A stretch of DNA of 64,000 nt from positions 1 through 64,000 of the forward strand of contig CAKTSA010000004.1 in assembly GCA_934597585.1 (NCBI GenBank), read 5' to 3'. Of this stretch, positions 24,955 through 32,799 are shown in pieces; position 1 is the first letter of the stretch, and each line of letters begins with the position of its first letter. A program made the translations under genes and the position numbers. The stretch comes from an uncultured Oscillospiraceae bacterium. GTDB taxonomy: Bacteria; Bacillota; Clostridia; Oscillospirales; Oscillospiraceae. The notes under the pieces are model-generated. The model saw only the letters and a program-made list of their open reading frames with translations, did not search any database and was not told the DNA's origin.

Positions 24955-25565
24955 GCCGCGCCTCCTTTCTTGGTTTCGTCATACGTGTCCTCCCGTGTCA
25001 GGAAGTCCCGGAGCTTTGCTCGGCCGCGGTTCAGCTTGGTGCGGACGGTGGATTCGTTCAGCTCCATGTCCGCGGCGATGGCGGCGGTTTTCTGATAGTA
25101 GTAATAGAACCGCAGAAATACCTCCCGGTCCACCGGGTTCAGGCTCAGCAGCGCCATGCGCAGCCGCTCCAGCTGGTCCCGGCGCTCCAGCGCCGCCTCT
25201 GGGGCGCGGTCATCGACGATGACGGCGTCCTCCTCCAGCGGCAGAGTGTCCGGCGCACGGCGCAGACGGCTGCGGGCCGTGTTGCGGGCCACCGTGCCCA
25301 GCCAGGCCTTTACGGCGTGGGGCATGATCCTGTCCCCGTTGTTCCACAGGGCCAGAAACACGTCGGAGGCGGCCTCCTCCACGTCGGCGTGGGACATGCG
25401 CTGGCCGATGACGTTGTAAATAATGGTGCTGACATACGCACCGTATCGATGGATGAACCACGCCAGCGCATCCTGCGAGCCCTGTTTCATCTGCCGCAGG
25501 GCCTGTTCCTCTGTCAAATCGCTCACTTCCTTTGGGAGTTTTTGGGTGTTCTTGACGGCCGTCAT
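24930..25565 (-). CDS. Sigma-70 family (ECF-type) sigma factor
   Basis: 211 residues. Region 2 has DVEEAASDVFLALWNNGDRI with VKAWLGTVARNTARSRLRRA; region 4 has NPVDREVFLRFYYYYQKTAA followed by MELNESTVRTKLNRGRAKL. The pattern fits the SigW/SigV-like ECF group of Clostridia. It is first in a two-gene operon with its DUF4179 partner and is divergent from the DUF2284 gene. The ATG at 25565 is the furthest upstream start; its ribosome site is modest. Confidence 0.85.
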   Translation of the reverse strand: MTAVKNTQKLPKEVSDLTEEQALRQMKQGSQDALAWFIHRYGAYVSTIIYNVIGQRMSHADVEEAASDVFLALWNNGDRIMPHAVKAWLGTVARNTARSRLRRAPDTLPLEEDAVIVDDRAPEAALERRDQLERLRMALLSLNPVDREVFLRFYYYYQKTAAIAADMELNESTVRTKLNRGRAKLRDFLTREDTYDETKKGGAAWNTISMI

Positions 25566-25706
25566 CTATCATAACGCAAACGGCGGCGGAATGTCTCAGC
25601 TTTTTGAAAAAATTGAGGAAAGTTTTTGCACTGCGGGCAGATATCCCCTCGACGGCGGCGGGGAGGGGTGCTATACTATAGAAAAAACGCAGGGGAGGGG
25701 AGCGCA

Positions 25707-26243
25707 GTGGCGTTTCAATATCACATCCGTGAGATGACGGCGGAGACCACGGCGGCGGAATTTGTGGAGCGCTTTGTCCACGTGGAGAAATTTCTGCCCG
25801 CCTGCCGCCAGTGCCATAATTACAACACCCGCTGGACCTGCCCGCCCTTCGACTTTGACCCCATGACAGTCTGGCGGGCCTATACCGGTCTGCGGCTCTA
25901 TGCCCGGGTGCTGTATGCCGACGGGCCGGACCAGCCGCTGGAGGACGCCCTGGCGGCGCTGAAGGAGGAGAAGCGCCTGTACCGGGAGAAGCTCTATCAA
26001 TGGGAGCAGGCCGTGCCCGGCAGCCAGATGCTGCTGGCCGGCACCTGCGACCTGTGCGATGTGTGCGAAAAAGCACAGGGACGGCCCTGCAGCCAGCCGG
26101 AGCACCTGCGCTACTCCATCGAGGCGCTGGGCGGCGACGTGGAGGGCTGCCTGCAGCGGTATTTCCACATGCCGGTGCTGTGGGGCAGGGACGGCAAAGC
26201 GCCGGACTATTTCGTCCTGGTGGGCGGATTGCTGATCAAGTGA
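25707..26243 (+). CDS. DUF2284 domain metal-binding protein
   Basis: 178 residues. A Cys pattern, CRQCHNYNTRWTCPPFDF near residues 31-48 and CDLCDVCEKAQGRPC near 114-128, is that of the DUF2284 family, often annotated as predicted metal-binding. The biochemical role is unknown; an iron-sulfur or zinc site is likely. The start is a GTG at 25707 behind AGGGGAGGGGAGCGCA. A TATACT -10 lies at 25672-25677. It stands alone and converges with the D-cysteine desulfhydrase gene across a strong shared terminator. Confidence 0.82.
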   Translation: MAFQYHIREMTAETTAAEFVERFVHVEKFLPACRQCHNYNTRWTCPPFDFDPMTVWRAYTGLRLYARVLYADGPDQPLEDALAALKEEKRLYREKLYQWEQAVPGSQMLLAGTCDLCDVCEKAQGRPCSQPEHLRYSIEALGGDVEGCLQRYFHMPVLWGRDGKAPDYFVLVGGLLIK

Positions 26244-26244
26244 A

Positions 26245-26280
26245 AAAAGACCGGACAACGCTGCGGTTGTCCGGTCTTTT
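26245..26280. terminator. Bidirectional terminator
   Basis: A perfect 15-bp stem (26245-26259 with 26266-26280) with A and T runs on either side, between the convergent genes ending at 26243 and 26291. Confidence 0.8.
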
Positions 26281-26290
26281 CTTCACTTTT

Positions 26291-27247
26291 TTACCCCAGG
26301 TCCACGTCGATGGCGAACAGGCCGCCCGCACCGCCGGAATAGAGGTACAGCACGTTGTCGGTGGGCTTGAATTTGCCCTCCCGGGCCAGCTTCACCAGGC
26401 CGGCGAAGGCCTTGCCGGTGTACACGGGATCCAGGAACAGCCCCTCGTTCTCCGCCATCAGGCGGATGGCGGCGTTGCCCTCAGCCGAGGGGATGGCGTA
26501 GCCGGGGCCGCACATGTTCACCAGATGGACGTCCTCCACCGTGGGGACGAAGTCCAGCTCCAGCAGCCGGGCCGTCTCCTGCATGATCCGGGTGGTGATC
26601 ACGTCGAAGGGGTCGCTGTCCACCATCATGCCCACCACCTGGGTCTCCGGCATGAACAGCTTGGCGCCCAGGGCCACACCGGCGTGGGTGCCGCCGCTGC
26701 CCTCGGCGCAGCAGACGTAGTCAAAGTGGACGCCCTGGCCCGCGATTTCCTGCATGCAGTTGACGTAGCCCAGCGCGCCGATGGCGTTGGAGCCGCCGCA
26801 GGGGATCTTGTAGTAGGGCTTGCCCAGCTCCCGGCCCACCCGGTCCATCTCAGCGTAGATGTCGTCGTAGCTGTCGGTGTCCATAAAGCGCACGTCGGTG
26901 TCCATGAGATATTCCAGCAGCTGGTTGCCCTTCCGGTCGGTGACGCCCCGCTTTTTCAGAATCAGGATGGGGGTCATGCCCAGCTTTTTGGCGCAGGCCG
27001 CCGTCAGCATGGCGTGGTTGGACTGGGCCCCGCCGGTGGTGAACACCACCTCAGCCCCCTGGCGCTTGGCGTCCGCCAGCAGGAACTCCAGCTTGCGGAC
27101 CTTGTTGCCGCCCAGGCCGATGCCCGTCAGGTCGTCCCGCTTGATGTACACATTGGTGCCCAAGATGCGGCTGATGTTGTCCAGCCTCTGGATGGGGGTG
27201 GGCAGCACCGCCAGCGGGATCCGGGGAAACTCCTGTAAAGACTTCAT
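26291..27247 (-). CDS. dcyD: D-cysteine desulfhydrase / ACC deaminase family PLP enzyme
   Basis: 318 residues. NVYIKRDDLTGIGLGGNKVR carries the PLP-binding Lys, and FTTGGAQSNHAMLTAACAKK is the adjacent substrate-cofactor motif; CAEGSGGTHAGVALG is the phosphate-binding loop. This is the fold-type II group containing D-cysteine desulfhydrase and ACC deaminase. D-cysteine desulfhydrase splits D-cysteine into pyruvate, ammonia and sulfide; exact specificity cannot be fixed by eye. The ATG at 27247 follows CAGGAGGTTTATCTT. It follows the MalY-type gene by 36 bp; both act on sulfur amino acids. Confidence 0.82.
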   Translation of the reverse strand: MKSLQEFPRIPLAVLPTPIQRLDNISRILGTNVYIKRDDLTGIGLGGNKVRKLEFLLADAKRQGAEVVFTTGGAQSNHAMLTAACAKKLGMTPILILKKRGVTDRKGNQLLEYLMDTDVRFMDTDSYDDIYAEMDRVGRELGKPYYKIPCGGSNAIGALGYVNCMQEIAGQGVHFDYVCCAEGSGGTHAGVALGAKLFMPETQVVGMMVDSDPFDVITTRIMQETARLLELDFVPTVEDVHLVNMCGPGYAIPSAEGNAAIRLMAENEGLFLDPVYTGKAFAGLVKLAREGKFKPTDNVLYLYSGGAGGLFAIDVDLG

Positions 27248-27283
27248 AAGATAAACCTCCTGGTTGAAAATGAAAATCGGATA

Positions 27284-28459
27284 TTACCGGCTGCGGATGG
27301 CCTGCTCCATGCGGACGAGGCCCTCCTCCAGCACGCGGCGGGGACAGGCGATGCTCCACCGCTCGAACCCCGCGCCCTCCGCGCCGAAGTGATACCCCTC
27401 GGTGAAGAAGCAGCGGGCCTTTTCGCCCATGAACCGCTCCTGCTCTTTGGCATCCATCCCCAAAAAGCGGAAGTCCAGCCACGGCAGATAGGTGGCCTCC
27501 AGCGGCGTCACGCCCACCTCCGGCAGATGCTCCCGGCAGAAGTCCGACAGCAGCCGGAAGTTGCCGTTCAGCACCGTCAGCAGCTGATCCAGCCAGCCCT
27601 CGCACCGCTCCCACACGGCGATGCAGGCGGCGTAGGACAGGATATCCCGGCCGGAATCCTCCCGCATAGCCCGGTACACCCGGCGGCGCTCCTCGTCCGC
27701 CATCACCACCGCCGCGCCCTTGATGGCGGCGATGTTGAAGGTCTTGGTGCAGGAGGTGGACACGGCGCAGTTGCGCAGGTACTTCTCCTCCAGCGACGCC
27801 ATGGACACGAAGCTGTGGCCCGGCAGGATCAGGTCGGCGTGGATCTCATCGGCGATGAGGAACACCCCATGCCGCAGGCAGATATCCGCCACCTGCTCCA
27901 GCTCGCCCCGGCTCCACACCCGGCCCACCGGGTTGTGGGGGTTGCAGAAGATCAGCAGGGAGGTGTCCTCCCGGCGGCACAGCTCCTCCAGCAGGGCAAA
28001 GTCGATGGTGTAGCGGTGATCTTTCCCCAGCACCATGGGACAGTCCAGACGGCGGCGGCCCAGCGGCTCCGGTGCGTCCAGGAAGGGGGGGTAGGCGGGG
28101 GTCAGCACCACGATGCCGTCTCCCGGTTTGGTAAAGACCCGAATCATCCGGTGCATGGCGCCCAGCACGCTGTCGGCGTCCACCACCCACGCCGCGGGGA
28201 TGTCTACCCCGTGGCGGCGCTGCATCCACCGGCGGAAGGCGTCGATGTACGCCTGGGGTGTGCGGGTATAGCCGAATACCCGGCCCCGCATGAAGTCCTG
28301 CACGCCCTCGCTCAGCTCCGGCGGCGGCAGAAAGTCCATGTCCGCCACGGAAAAGGGCACGATCCCCCTGGGCACGTCGGGGCAGCGCTCCTTCATCAGC
28401 TCATATTTCTCCGCGCCGGTGTCCCAGCGGTCCGGCAGCGTGGTAAAATCATAGGTCAT
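27284..28459 (-). CDS. MalY/PatB family cystathionine beta-lyase/aminotransferase
   Basis: 391 residues, fold-type I PLP enzyme. Key segments: VPFSVADMDFLPPPELSEGV, FCNPHNPVGRVWSRGEL, ADEIHADL, and SCTKTFNIAAIKGAAV with the Schiff-base Lys in STSCTKTFN. MalY/PatB enzymes cleave cystathionine or other S-substituted cysteines to thiol, pyruvate and ammonia. The ATG at 28459 follows ATAGGAGGGCTATCCC. It is the first gene of the leftward operon with the D-cysteine desulfhydrase, under a good promoter at 28510-28537. Confidence 0.88.
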   Translation of the reverse strand: MTYDFTTLPDRWDTGAEKYELMKERCPDVPRGIVPFSVADMDFLPPPELSEGVQDFMRGRVFGYTRTPQAYIDAFRRWMQRRHGVDIPAAWVVDADSVLGAMHRMIRVFTKPGDGIVVLTPAYPPFLDAPEPLGRRRLDCPMVLGKDHRYTIDFALLEELCRREDTSLLIFCNPHNPVGRVWSRGELEQVADICLRHGVFLIADEIHADLILPGHSFVSMASLEEKYLRNCAVSTSCTKTFNIAAIKGAAVVMADEERRRVYRAMREDSGRDILSYAACIAVWERCEGWLDQLLTVLNGNFRLLSDFCREHLPEVGVTPLEATYLPWLDFRFLGMDAKEQERFMGEKARCFFTEGYHFGAEGAGFERWSIACPRRVLEEGLVRMEQAIRSR

Positions 28460-28509
28460 GGGATAGCCCTCCTATTTGATAAGGTATACCTGGATGGTGT
28501 GTACCCCCT

Positions 28510-28537
28510 ATTGTATCGATTTTTGCGCCGGTGTCAA
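28510..28537 (-). promoter_or_regulatory. Promoter for the MalY-dcyD operon
   Basis: Read leftward, TTGACA (28532-28537), a 16-bp spacer and TACAAT (28510-28515). Confidence 0.7.
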
Positions 28538-28550
28538 GCGCCAAAGGCGG

Positions 28551-28579
28551 TTGACAAATATTCCCGCCGCGCCTATAAT
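28551..28579 (+). promoter_or_regulatory. Consensus promoter for the SipW/TasA-like locus
   Basis: TTGACA (28551-28556), 17 bp, TATAAT (28574-28579), a full consensus promoter about 245 nt upstream of the first gene of the locus. Confidence 0.75.
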
Positions 28580-28627
28580 AAAATCTGATTCACTGCGTAA
28601 AAAGCCGGTAAAGGGTCCAATTCGTTC

Positions 28628-28656
28628 TTGCAATCCAGAATCAACTGTGGTAAAAT
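28628..28656 (+). promoter_or_regulatory. Second promoter for the SipW/TasA-like locus
   Basis: TTGCAA (28628-28633), 17 bp, TAAAAT (28651-28656). It is nested downstream of the first promoter and just before the structured leader. Confidence 0.55.
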
Positions 28657-28680
28657 TTATATGAATTTTCGGGAATAGAC

Positions 28681-28784
28681 ACAGGGGGCCATAGGCGTTT
28701 TTGCTGAAAATTGTGGCATATACCTGTGAAAACCGTCAGTTGGTCCCTGTATCTTGCGTGACAAGTACATGAAAAACGCAAGAT
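28681..28784 (+). promoter_or_regulatory. Structured leader of the SipW/TasA-like locus
   Basis: This stretch without a gene (28460-28825) holds two promoters and then foldable RNA. ACAGGG (28681-28686) can pair with CCCTGT (28745-28750) to close a 70-nt domain, and right after it a perfect 9-bp hairpin forms (28751-28759 with 28776-28784). No GEMM (cyclic di-GMP) core or other riboswitch signature that I know is present. The role is unknown. Confidence 0.45.
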
Positions 28785-28825
28785 CGCAGCGGCCATTATT
28801 TTGCAGGAATCAGGAGGTGTTGCAG

Positions 28826-29623
28826 GTGCGGCAACCGATCAAGAGCAGTGCGCTGAAGCGGCTGATCATCGTGCTGGCAGTCCTGCTGGCACTGAGCCTT
28901 ACGGCCCTGTGCATCGTTTTGGCGCAGCGGCGCTCCGCCCCGACAGCCGAGCTGTCCGGCAACCGGATCACCGCCCAGACCATGGCCTATACCCAGGCCA
29001 TGCCCCAGCGGACGGCGGTGAAAACGCTGTCGTCCCAGTATCCCACCCAGAGCTTCGGCCGGGATGTGGGCATCGAGCTGTACAAGCGTCAGGCGGATTA
29101 TAATGAGAGATTCACCTGGACTGCGGATGGCCCGATTTGGCCCGGTGACAGCATCACAAAGCCCTACTGCGTCCGTGTTTATCACACCGGTACCATCACG
29201 GTCCACTTCCGGGCCGACGTGACCGAGGATCAGCAGAAACTGGGCGAGGTGCTGCGGATCAAGGTCGAGTCCTGCATCAACAACAGCGGCGCCTGGAACA
29301 AGCTCTACGACGGCCTGATGAAGGACATGCCCACCTCCGTGGATACGCAGCTGCCCAACGGCAGCGACTACGTGGACTATCGCATCACCGTATCGCTGGC
29401 TGAAACTGTGGACAGCCTGTACGCTGATAAAGAGCTGAAGGCCAACTTCCGCTGGTGGGTCGAGGGCAGCAGCGGCAGCGGCGGCAATGGCGGCGGCGGA
29501 CAGCTCATCGACGGCCCCAAGACCGGCGATACATTCCAGCCCCTGCTGTGGGGCGCCCTGAGCGTTGGCGCGGTCATCGGCATGGTGGTCGTGCTGCGGC
29601 GCCGTAAGGAGGGTCGCGCATGA
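28826..29623 (+). CDS. Secreted TasA-like protein with PKTGD-type C-terminal anchor
   Basis: 265 residues. An N-terminal membrane segment (KRLIIVLAVLLALSLTALCI) is followed by a beta-rich region with SLAETVDSLYADKELKANFR, recalling the TasA/CalY strand pattern. A Gly/Ser linker leads to GPKTGDTF, a hydrophobic span (about 236-257) and an RRRKEGRA tail, the layout of a sortase signal, although the usual Leu of LPXTG is Gly here and no sortase gene is in the window. The GTG at 28826 is chosen because CAGGAGG lies 8 nt before it. It probably anchors or nucleates the fibre proteins coded downstream (inference). Its stop overlaps the next ATG by 4 bp. Confidence 0.7.
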   Translation: MRQPIKSSALKRLIIVLAVLLALSLTALCIVLAQRRSAPTAELSGNRITAQTMAYTQAMPQRTAVKTLSSQYPTQSFGRDVGIELYKRQADYNERFTWTADGPIWPGDSITKPYCVRVYHTGTITVHFRADVTEDQQKLGEVLRIKVESCINNSGAWNKLYDGLMKDMPTSVDTQLPNGSDYVDYRITVSLAETVDSLYADKELKANFRWWVEGSSGSGGNGGGGQLIDGPKTGDTFQPLLWGALSVGAVIGMVVVLRRRKEGRA

Positions 29624-30324
29624 AGACGAACCAGACTACCCGCAAGCGCCTGACCGGCGGCATCGTGGCCGTGATCCTGCTGACTATCTGCCTGGTGGTC
29701 ACCACCTACGCGCTGGTGTGCTACACCGTGTATGTGCCCAACAATATTTTCCACACGGGCAAGGTGGATATTGAATTGAATGAGGGCAAACCGGTAATTG
29801 GCCCGGGGGCACCTATTTACCCGGGAGACGAAAATGTTTCCAGTCTCTTTGAGCCGGGAATGCGGGTCGTGAAGAAATTCTTTATCCGGAATCAGACCCA
29901 GTGGGATTGCTACTGCCGTTTATATTTCAGTGTAGACGAGAAAAACAGCGATATGGCTCTGGCAAAAGCGCTGCAGGTCACCGTCAAAGACAGTGACCAA
30001 AATGTGCTGTATTCCGGCACCATGAGTCAGTTGGAATCGAAAAACAACGGGACCTTTGTTTTGAAGGGGAATAAGACGATTCTGGAGGGAAAGAACTGGT
30101 ACACGATGGAGTTCTACCTTCCCGGAAGCATCGGCAATGAGGTGCAAAAGCAAGAGCTTTATTTCGATATTTGCGCCGACGCAACCCAGATGAAGAACAA
30201 TGGCTCGGATAGCAAGGGCGAAGACAAGAGTGTCAAGTTCAACGACTACGGCGAGAGAAACCATTTTGACGACAACACCCACGAGGACAAGCATATAGAG
30301 GAAAAGGGTACTAGTACACCCTGA
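29620..30324 (+). CDS. Secreted TasA/camelysin-like protein
   Basis: 234 residues. The N-terminus has a long hydrophobic signal (GGIVAVILLTICLVVTTYAL) followed by FHTGKVDIELNEGKPVI, the sequence pattern right after the signal in TasA/CalY-type substrates of SipW. A beta-rich domain with FEPGMRVVKKFFIRNQTQWD follows. The tail (about 195-234) is hydrophilic, rich in Asp/Lys/Asn/His. Base composition drops compared with neighbours, consistent with a surface gene under different selection or acquired. The ATG overlaps the previous stop (ATGA), so both are coupled; SipW follows after 17 bp. Confidence 0.7.
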   Translation: MKTNQTTRKRLTGGIVAVILLTICLVVTTYALVCYTVYVPNNIFHTGKVDIELNEGKPVIGPGAPIYPGDENVSSLFEPGMRVVKKFFIRNQTQWDCYCRLYFSVDEKNSDMALAKALQVTVKDSDQNVLYSGTMSQLESKNNGTFVLKGNKTILEGKNWYTMEFYLPGSIGNEVQKQELYFDICADATQMKNNGSDSKGEDKSVKFNDYGERNHFDDNTHEDKHIEEKGTSTP

Positions 30325-30341
30325 GGGAGAGGAAACAACCT

Positions 30342-31073
30342 ATGAAAAAAGCGTGGAATATCATCAAAAGCGTGATCACCTGGCTGATCGTGGCGCTGGC
30401 GGTGTTTATGATGGTCTTCACCATCATCTCCGTCACCACCTTTGACCGGAACGACCGCGCACTGTTCGGCTACAAAATGTATATCGTCCGGTCCGACTCC
30501 ATGAGCGCCACCGACTTCAGCGCCGGCGACCTGATCCTGGTGAAGGAGGTGGACCCCTCCACCCTGCAGCCCGGCGATATCATGGCCTTTACGTCCCAGA
30601 ACTCCTCCAACTTTGGCGAGACTGTGACCCATAAGATCCGCTCTCTCACCACCAGCGAGGACGGCCAGCCCGGCTTCATCACCTACGGTACCACCACCGG
30701 CACCGACGACGAGACCGTGGTCACCTACCCCTACGTTCTGGGCAAGTACCAGAAGACCATCCCCGGCGTGGGCAATTTCTTCCAGTTCCTGAAGACCACG
30801 CCCGGCTACATCATCTGCATCTTCCTGCCCTTCTTCCTGCTGATTTTGTTCGAGGGCATCAACTGTGTCCGCCTGTTCAAGCGCTATAAGAGCGAGCAGC
30901 AGCAGGAGCTGGCCGACCAGAAGGCCGACCTGGACCGCCAGCGGGAGGAGAACCAGCGCATGATGCAGGAGCTGCTGGAGATGAAGGCCCGTCTGGAGGT
31001 CAACGGCGCAGCGCCGTCCCAGCCCGCCGCACCGCAGAGTGCGCCGGACGAGCCTGTCGAGCCCAAAGTGTAA
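30342..31073 (+). CDS. sipW: SipW-type signal peptidase I
   Basis: 243 residues. A membrane span near 8-30 precedes VRSDSMSA with catalytic Ser53; the general base is His97 (ETVTHKIRS) instead of the Lys of ordinary SPase I, which marks the SipW/ER type. A second span (about 147-167) follows. The C-terminal 70 residues form a Gln/Glu/Lys-rich coiled coil with a Pro/Ala tail, longer than in Bacillus SipW. It would remove signal peptides of TasA-like proteins on the outer face. Position between TasA-like genes on both sides supports this. The ATG follows GAGAGGAAACAACCT. Confidence 0.88.
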   Translation: MKKAWNIIKSVITWLIVALAVFMMVFTIISVTTFDRNDRALFGYKMYIVRSDSMSATDFSAGDLILVKEVDPSTLQPGDIMAFTSQNSSNFGETVTHKIRSLTTSEDGQPGFITYGTTTGTDDETVVTYPYVLGKYQKTIPGVGNFFQFLKTTPGYIICIFLPFFLLILFEGINCVRLFKRYKSEQQQELADQKADLDRQREENQRMMQELLEMKARLEVNGAAPSQPAAPQSAPDEPVEPKV

Positions 31074-31454
31074 TTTTGAATTGTGATCCCTGCCGCCGCG
31101 CGGGCGGCAGCCTGTCAGCAGGCAAGGGCAGCAGCCTTCGCCAACGTTCCACCTCTGGGGACGGAAGCGCCGCTGTCTCCGCGCACATTCCCGCCCGTGG
31201 ATACGGGCAGTCCGACGGCGCTTTGTCAACGCCCCACCTCTGGGGGCGGAAGTGACGGCGGAGCTCAACAAGGTGTAACTACACACCTGCGTTGGCACCG
31301 AAGCAGTTTGATGGGGGGAGGAAATCCTGACAGGATCATCACGCGGTCTTGCATTCCTCTGTAGACCGTGGGTCCTGTTGTGCGCCTGGCAAACCGTTCT
31401 GGGCGGCAGCGTATCTGTGTAATTGCATAGATATTTTTAGGAGGTTAGACGCAA
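31074..31454 (+). promoter_or_regulatory. Structured leader with a duplicated, covarying hairpin
   Basis: 381 bp without a gene. It contains hairpins at 31090-31110, 31109-31122 and 31271-31288, and a longer stem-loop at 31330-31378. Two copies of a motif start at 31142 and 31227, 85 bp apart: CAACG, then a stem closing the invariant loop ACCTCT, then CGGAAG. The stem bases differ between copies (CGTTCC/GGGGACG and CGCCCC/GGGGGCG) but keep pairing. This suggests a selected RNA structure. No known riboswitch class was recognised. Confidence 0.5.
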
Positions 31455-32627
31455 ATGACTAACAAGAAAGCGACAAAGCGGGCATTGCTGACCAGTGTTC
31501 TGGCGATTGTCATGTGCCTGGTAATGCTCATCGGTTCCACATTCGCTTGGTTCACTGACACGGCATCTACTGCGGTAAACACAATCCAGTCCGGCAATCT
31601 GGATGTAGAATTGGAGTACAGCAAAGATTTTACCAGCTGGACCAAGGTGACCGATACCACCAAGGTGTTCGAGGACAGCACGTTGTGGGAGCCCGGCCGC
31701 ACGGAAGTCGTATATCTTAAGGTGAAGAACGCAGGCACTCTTGCACTGAAGTATACCCTCGGTTTAGGTAATATCAGTGAAGGCAAGGGAAAGAATGTTG
31801 AAGGGAATTTTTATTTCCTTAGCGACTATGTGAAGATGGGGGTAGTGGAAGCCACAGCTGCGTATGAGAATCGTGCGGCAGCGATTAATGCTGTAACTGC
31901 TGTAGCAGATACAATCAAGACCATCGGGGAGAAGGGTGTTGCCGGTGAAACCCTTAATGCCAAGACACCGGGCAAGACTTATGCAATGGTAATTTATATG
32001 CCTACGGATGTCGGAAACGAGGCAAACCCGAAGAATGCAGATCCGTACTGGGCAGCAAAGCTTTCTTTCGGCGTTAAGGTCACTGCGACACAGGCAACGG
32101 TTGAAAGCGACAGCTTCGGTAATACTTACGATGAAAAGGCTTCTACCGATTTGTCGAAATTCAGCACTGGTTCCGGCACTTATGAGATTACCAACAATAT
32201 TCAGGCGGACGGACGTACCGGTGCAGTAGAGACTACTAAAACCGCTCAGGTTACCATCAACGCCGATGTGTACGCTGTATACGCCAAGGGCGATGATGGC
32301 ATTGGTGCAGCAATAGCTGTCTGGGCTCATGGGAGCAGTAAGGTTGTCATCAACGGTGGTGACTTCCGTCAGGTTGGTGCTCCCGCAGATGATGACTGTG
32401 ATTTGATCTATGCAAGTGACAGTGCTCAGATTGAGATCAACAGCGGTACCTTCCAGGCTGCTGATCCTACTCGTACCTTGAACTGCAAGGATGGTTCTAC
32501 TGCCAAGATCACCGTCAACGGTGGACGTTTCTATAAGTATAATCCGGAAACTGATAATCCTGGCGAAGTTGTTCTGGGCGAAGGTCATACTGTTACTCAG
32601 AATGGCGATTGGTTCGTTGTGAGCTAA
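31455..32627 (+). CDS. TasA-like SipW-dependent secreted protein
   Basis: 390 residues. KKATKRALLTSVLAIVMCLV followed by MLIGSTFAWFTDTAST is a SipW-type signal with cleavage expected near STFAWFTD. A TasA-like region follows (QSGNLDVELEYSKDFTSWTK, then LWEPGRTEVVYLKVKNAGTL). The C-terminal third has repeated NGG-type turns (VVINGGDFRQ, EINSGTFQAA, ITVNGGRFYK), suggesting a short right-handed beta-helix. It is a good candidate for the main fibre or adhesin subunit. The ATG at 31455 follows TAGGAGGTTAGACGCAA. It is paralogous to the gene at 49088, with near-identical signals and similar C-terminal repeats. Confidence 0.8.
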   Translation: MTNKKATKRALLTSVLAIVMCLVMLIGSTFAWFTDTASTAVNTIQSGNLDVELEYSKDFTSWTKVTDTTKVFEDSTLWEPGRTEVVYLKVKNAGTLALKYTLGLGNISEGKGKNVEGNFYFLSDYVKMGVVEATAAYENRAAAINAVTAVADTIKTIGEKGVAGETLNAKTPGKTYAMVIYMPTDVGNEANPKNADPYWAAKLSFGVKVTATQATVESDSFGNTYDEKASTDLSKFSTGSGTYEITNNIQADGRTGAVETTKTAQVTINADVYAVYAKGDDGIGAAIAVWAHGSSKVVINGGDFRQVGAPADDDCDLIYASDSAQIEINSGTFQAADPTRTLNCKDGSTAKITVNGGRFYKYNPETDNPGEVVLGEGHTVTQNGDWFVVS

Positions 32628-32799
32628 TTCACTTAGTCCTTTACATCAATTACACCTAAATCACCCCCTCCCCGGCGGTTTCCACGGGGAGGGGCAAGGC
32701 AAGGGCATAAGGCGCTTGTGTCCTTGCCTTGCCTGACGGGCCCCCGGGCGCTTGCCCGTGGCGGCGGATACCGCATATCCGAAAGGAGCGATCGGCGCA
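32628..32799 (+). other. Intergenic region with three successive hairpins
   Basis: A perfect 10-bp stem (32665-32674 with 32685-32694), an 11-bp stem of GCAAGGCAAGG type (32695-32705 with 32722-32732), and a third GC-rich dyad (about 32736-32760) follow one another. None ends in a T run, so they may modulate messenger stability or coupling to the gene at 32800. Confidence 0.4.

Noticed and set aside
28681-28784. Possible cyclic di-GMP (GEMM) riboswitch
   Set aside because: The conserved GEMM core (the CACAGGGCAAACC-type and GCAAAGCC segments) is not present; only generic pairing is seen.
31083-31364. 93-codon frame in the leader of the TasA-like gene at 31455
   Set aside because: The region is better explained by paired repeats and hairpins; the start lacks a ribosome site.
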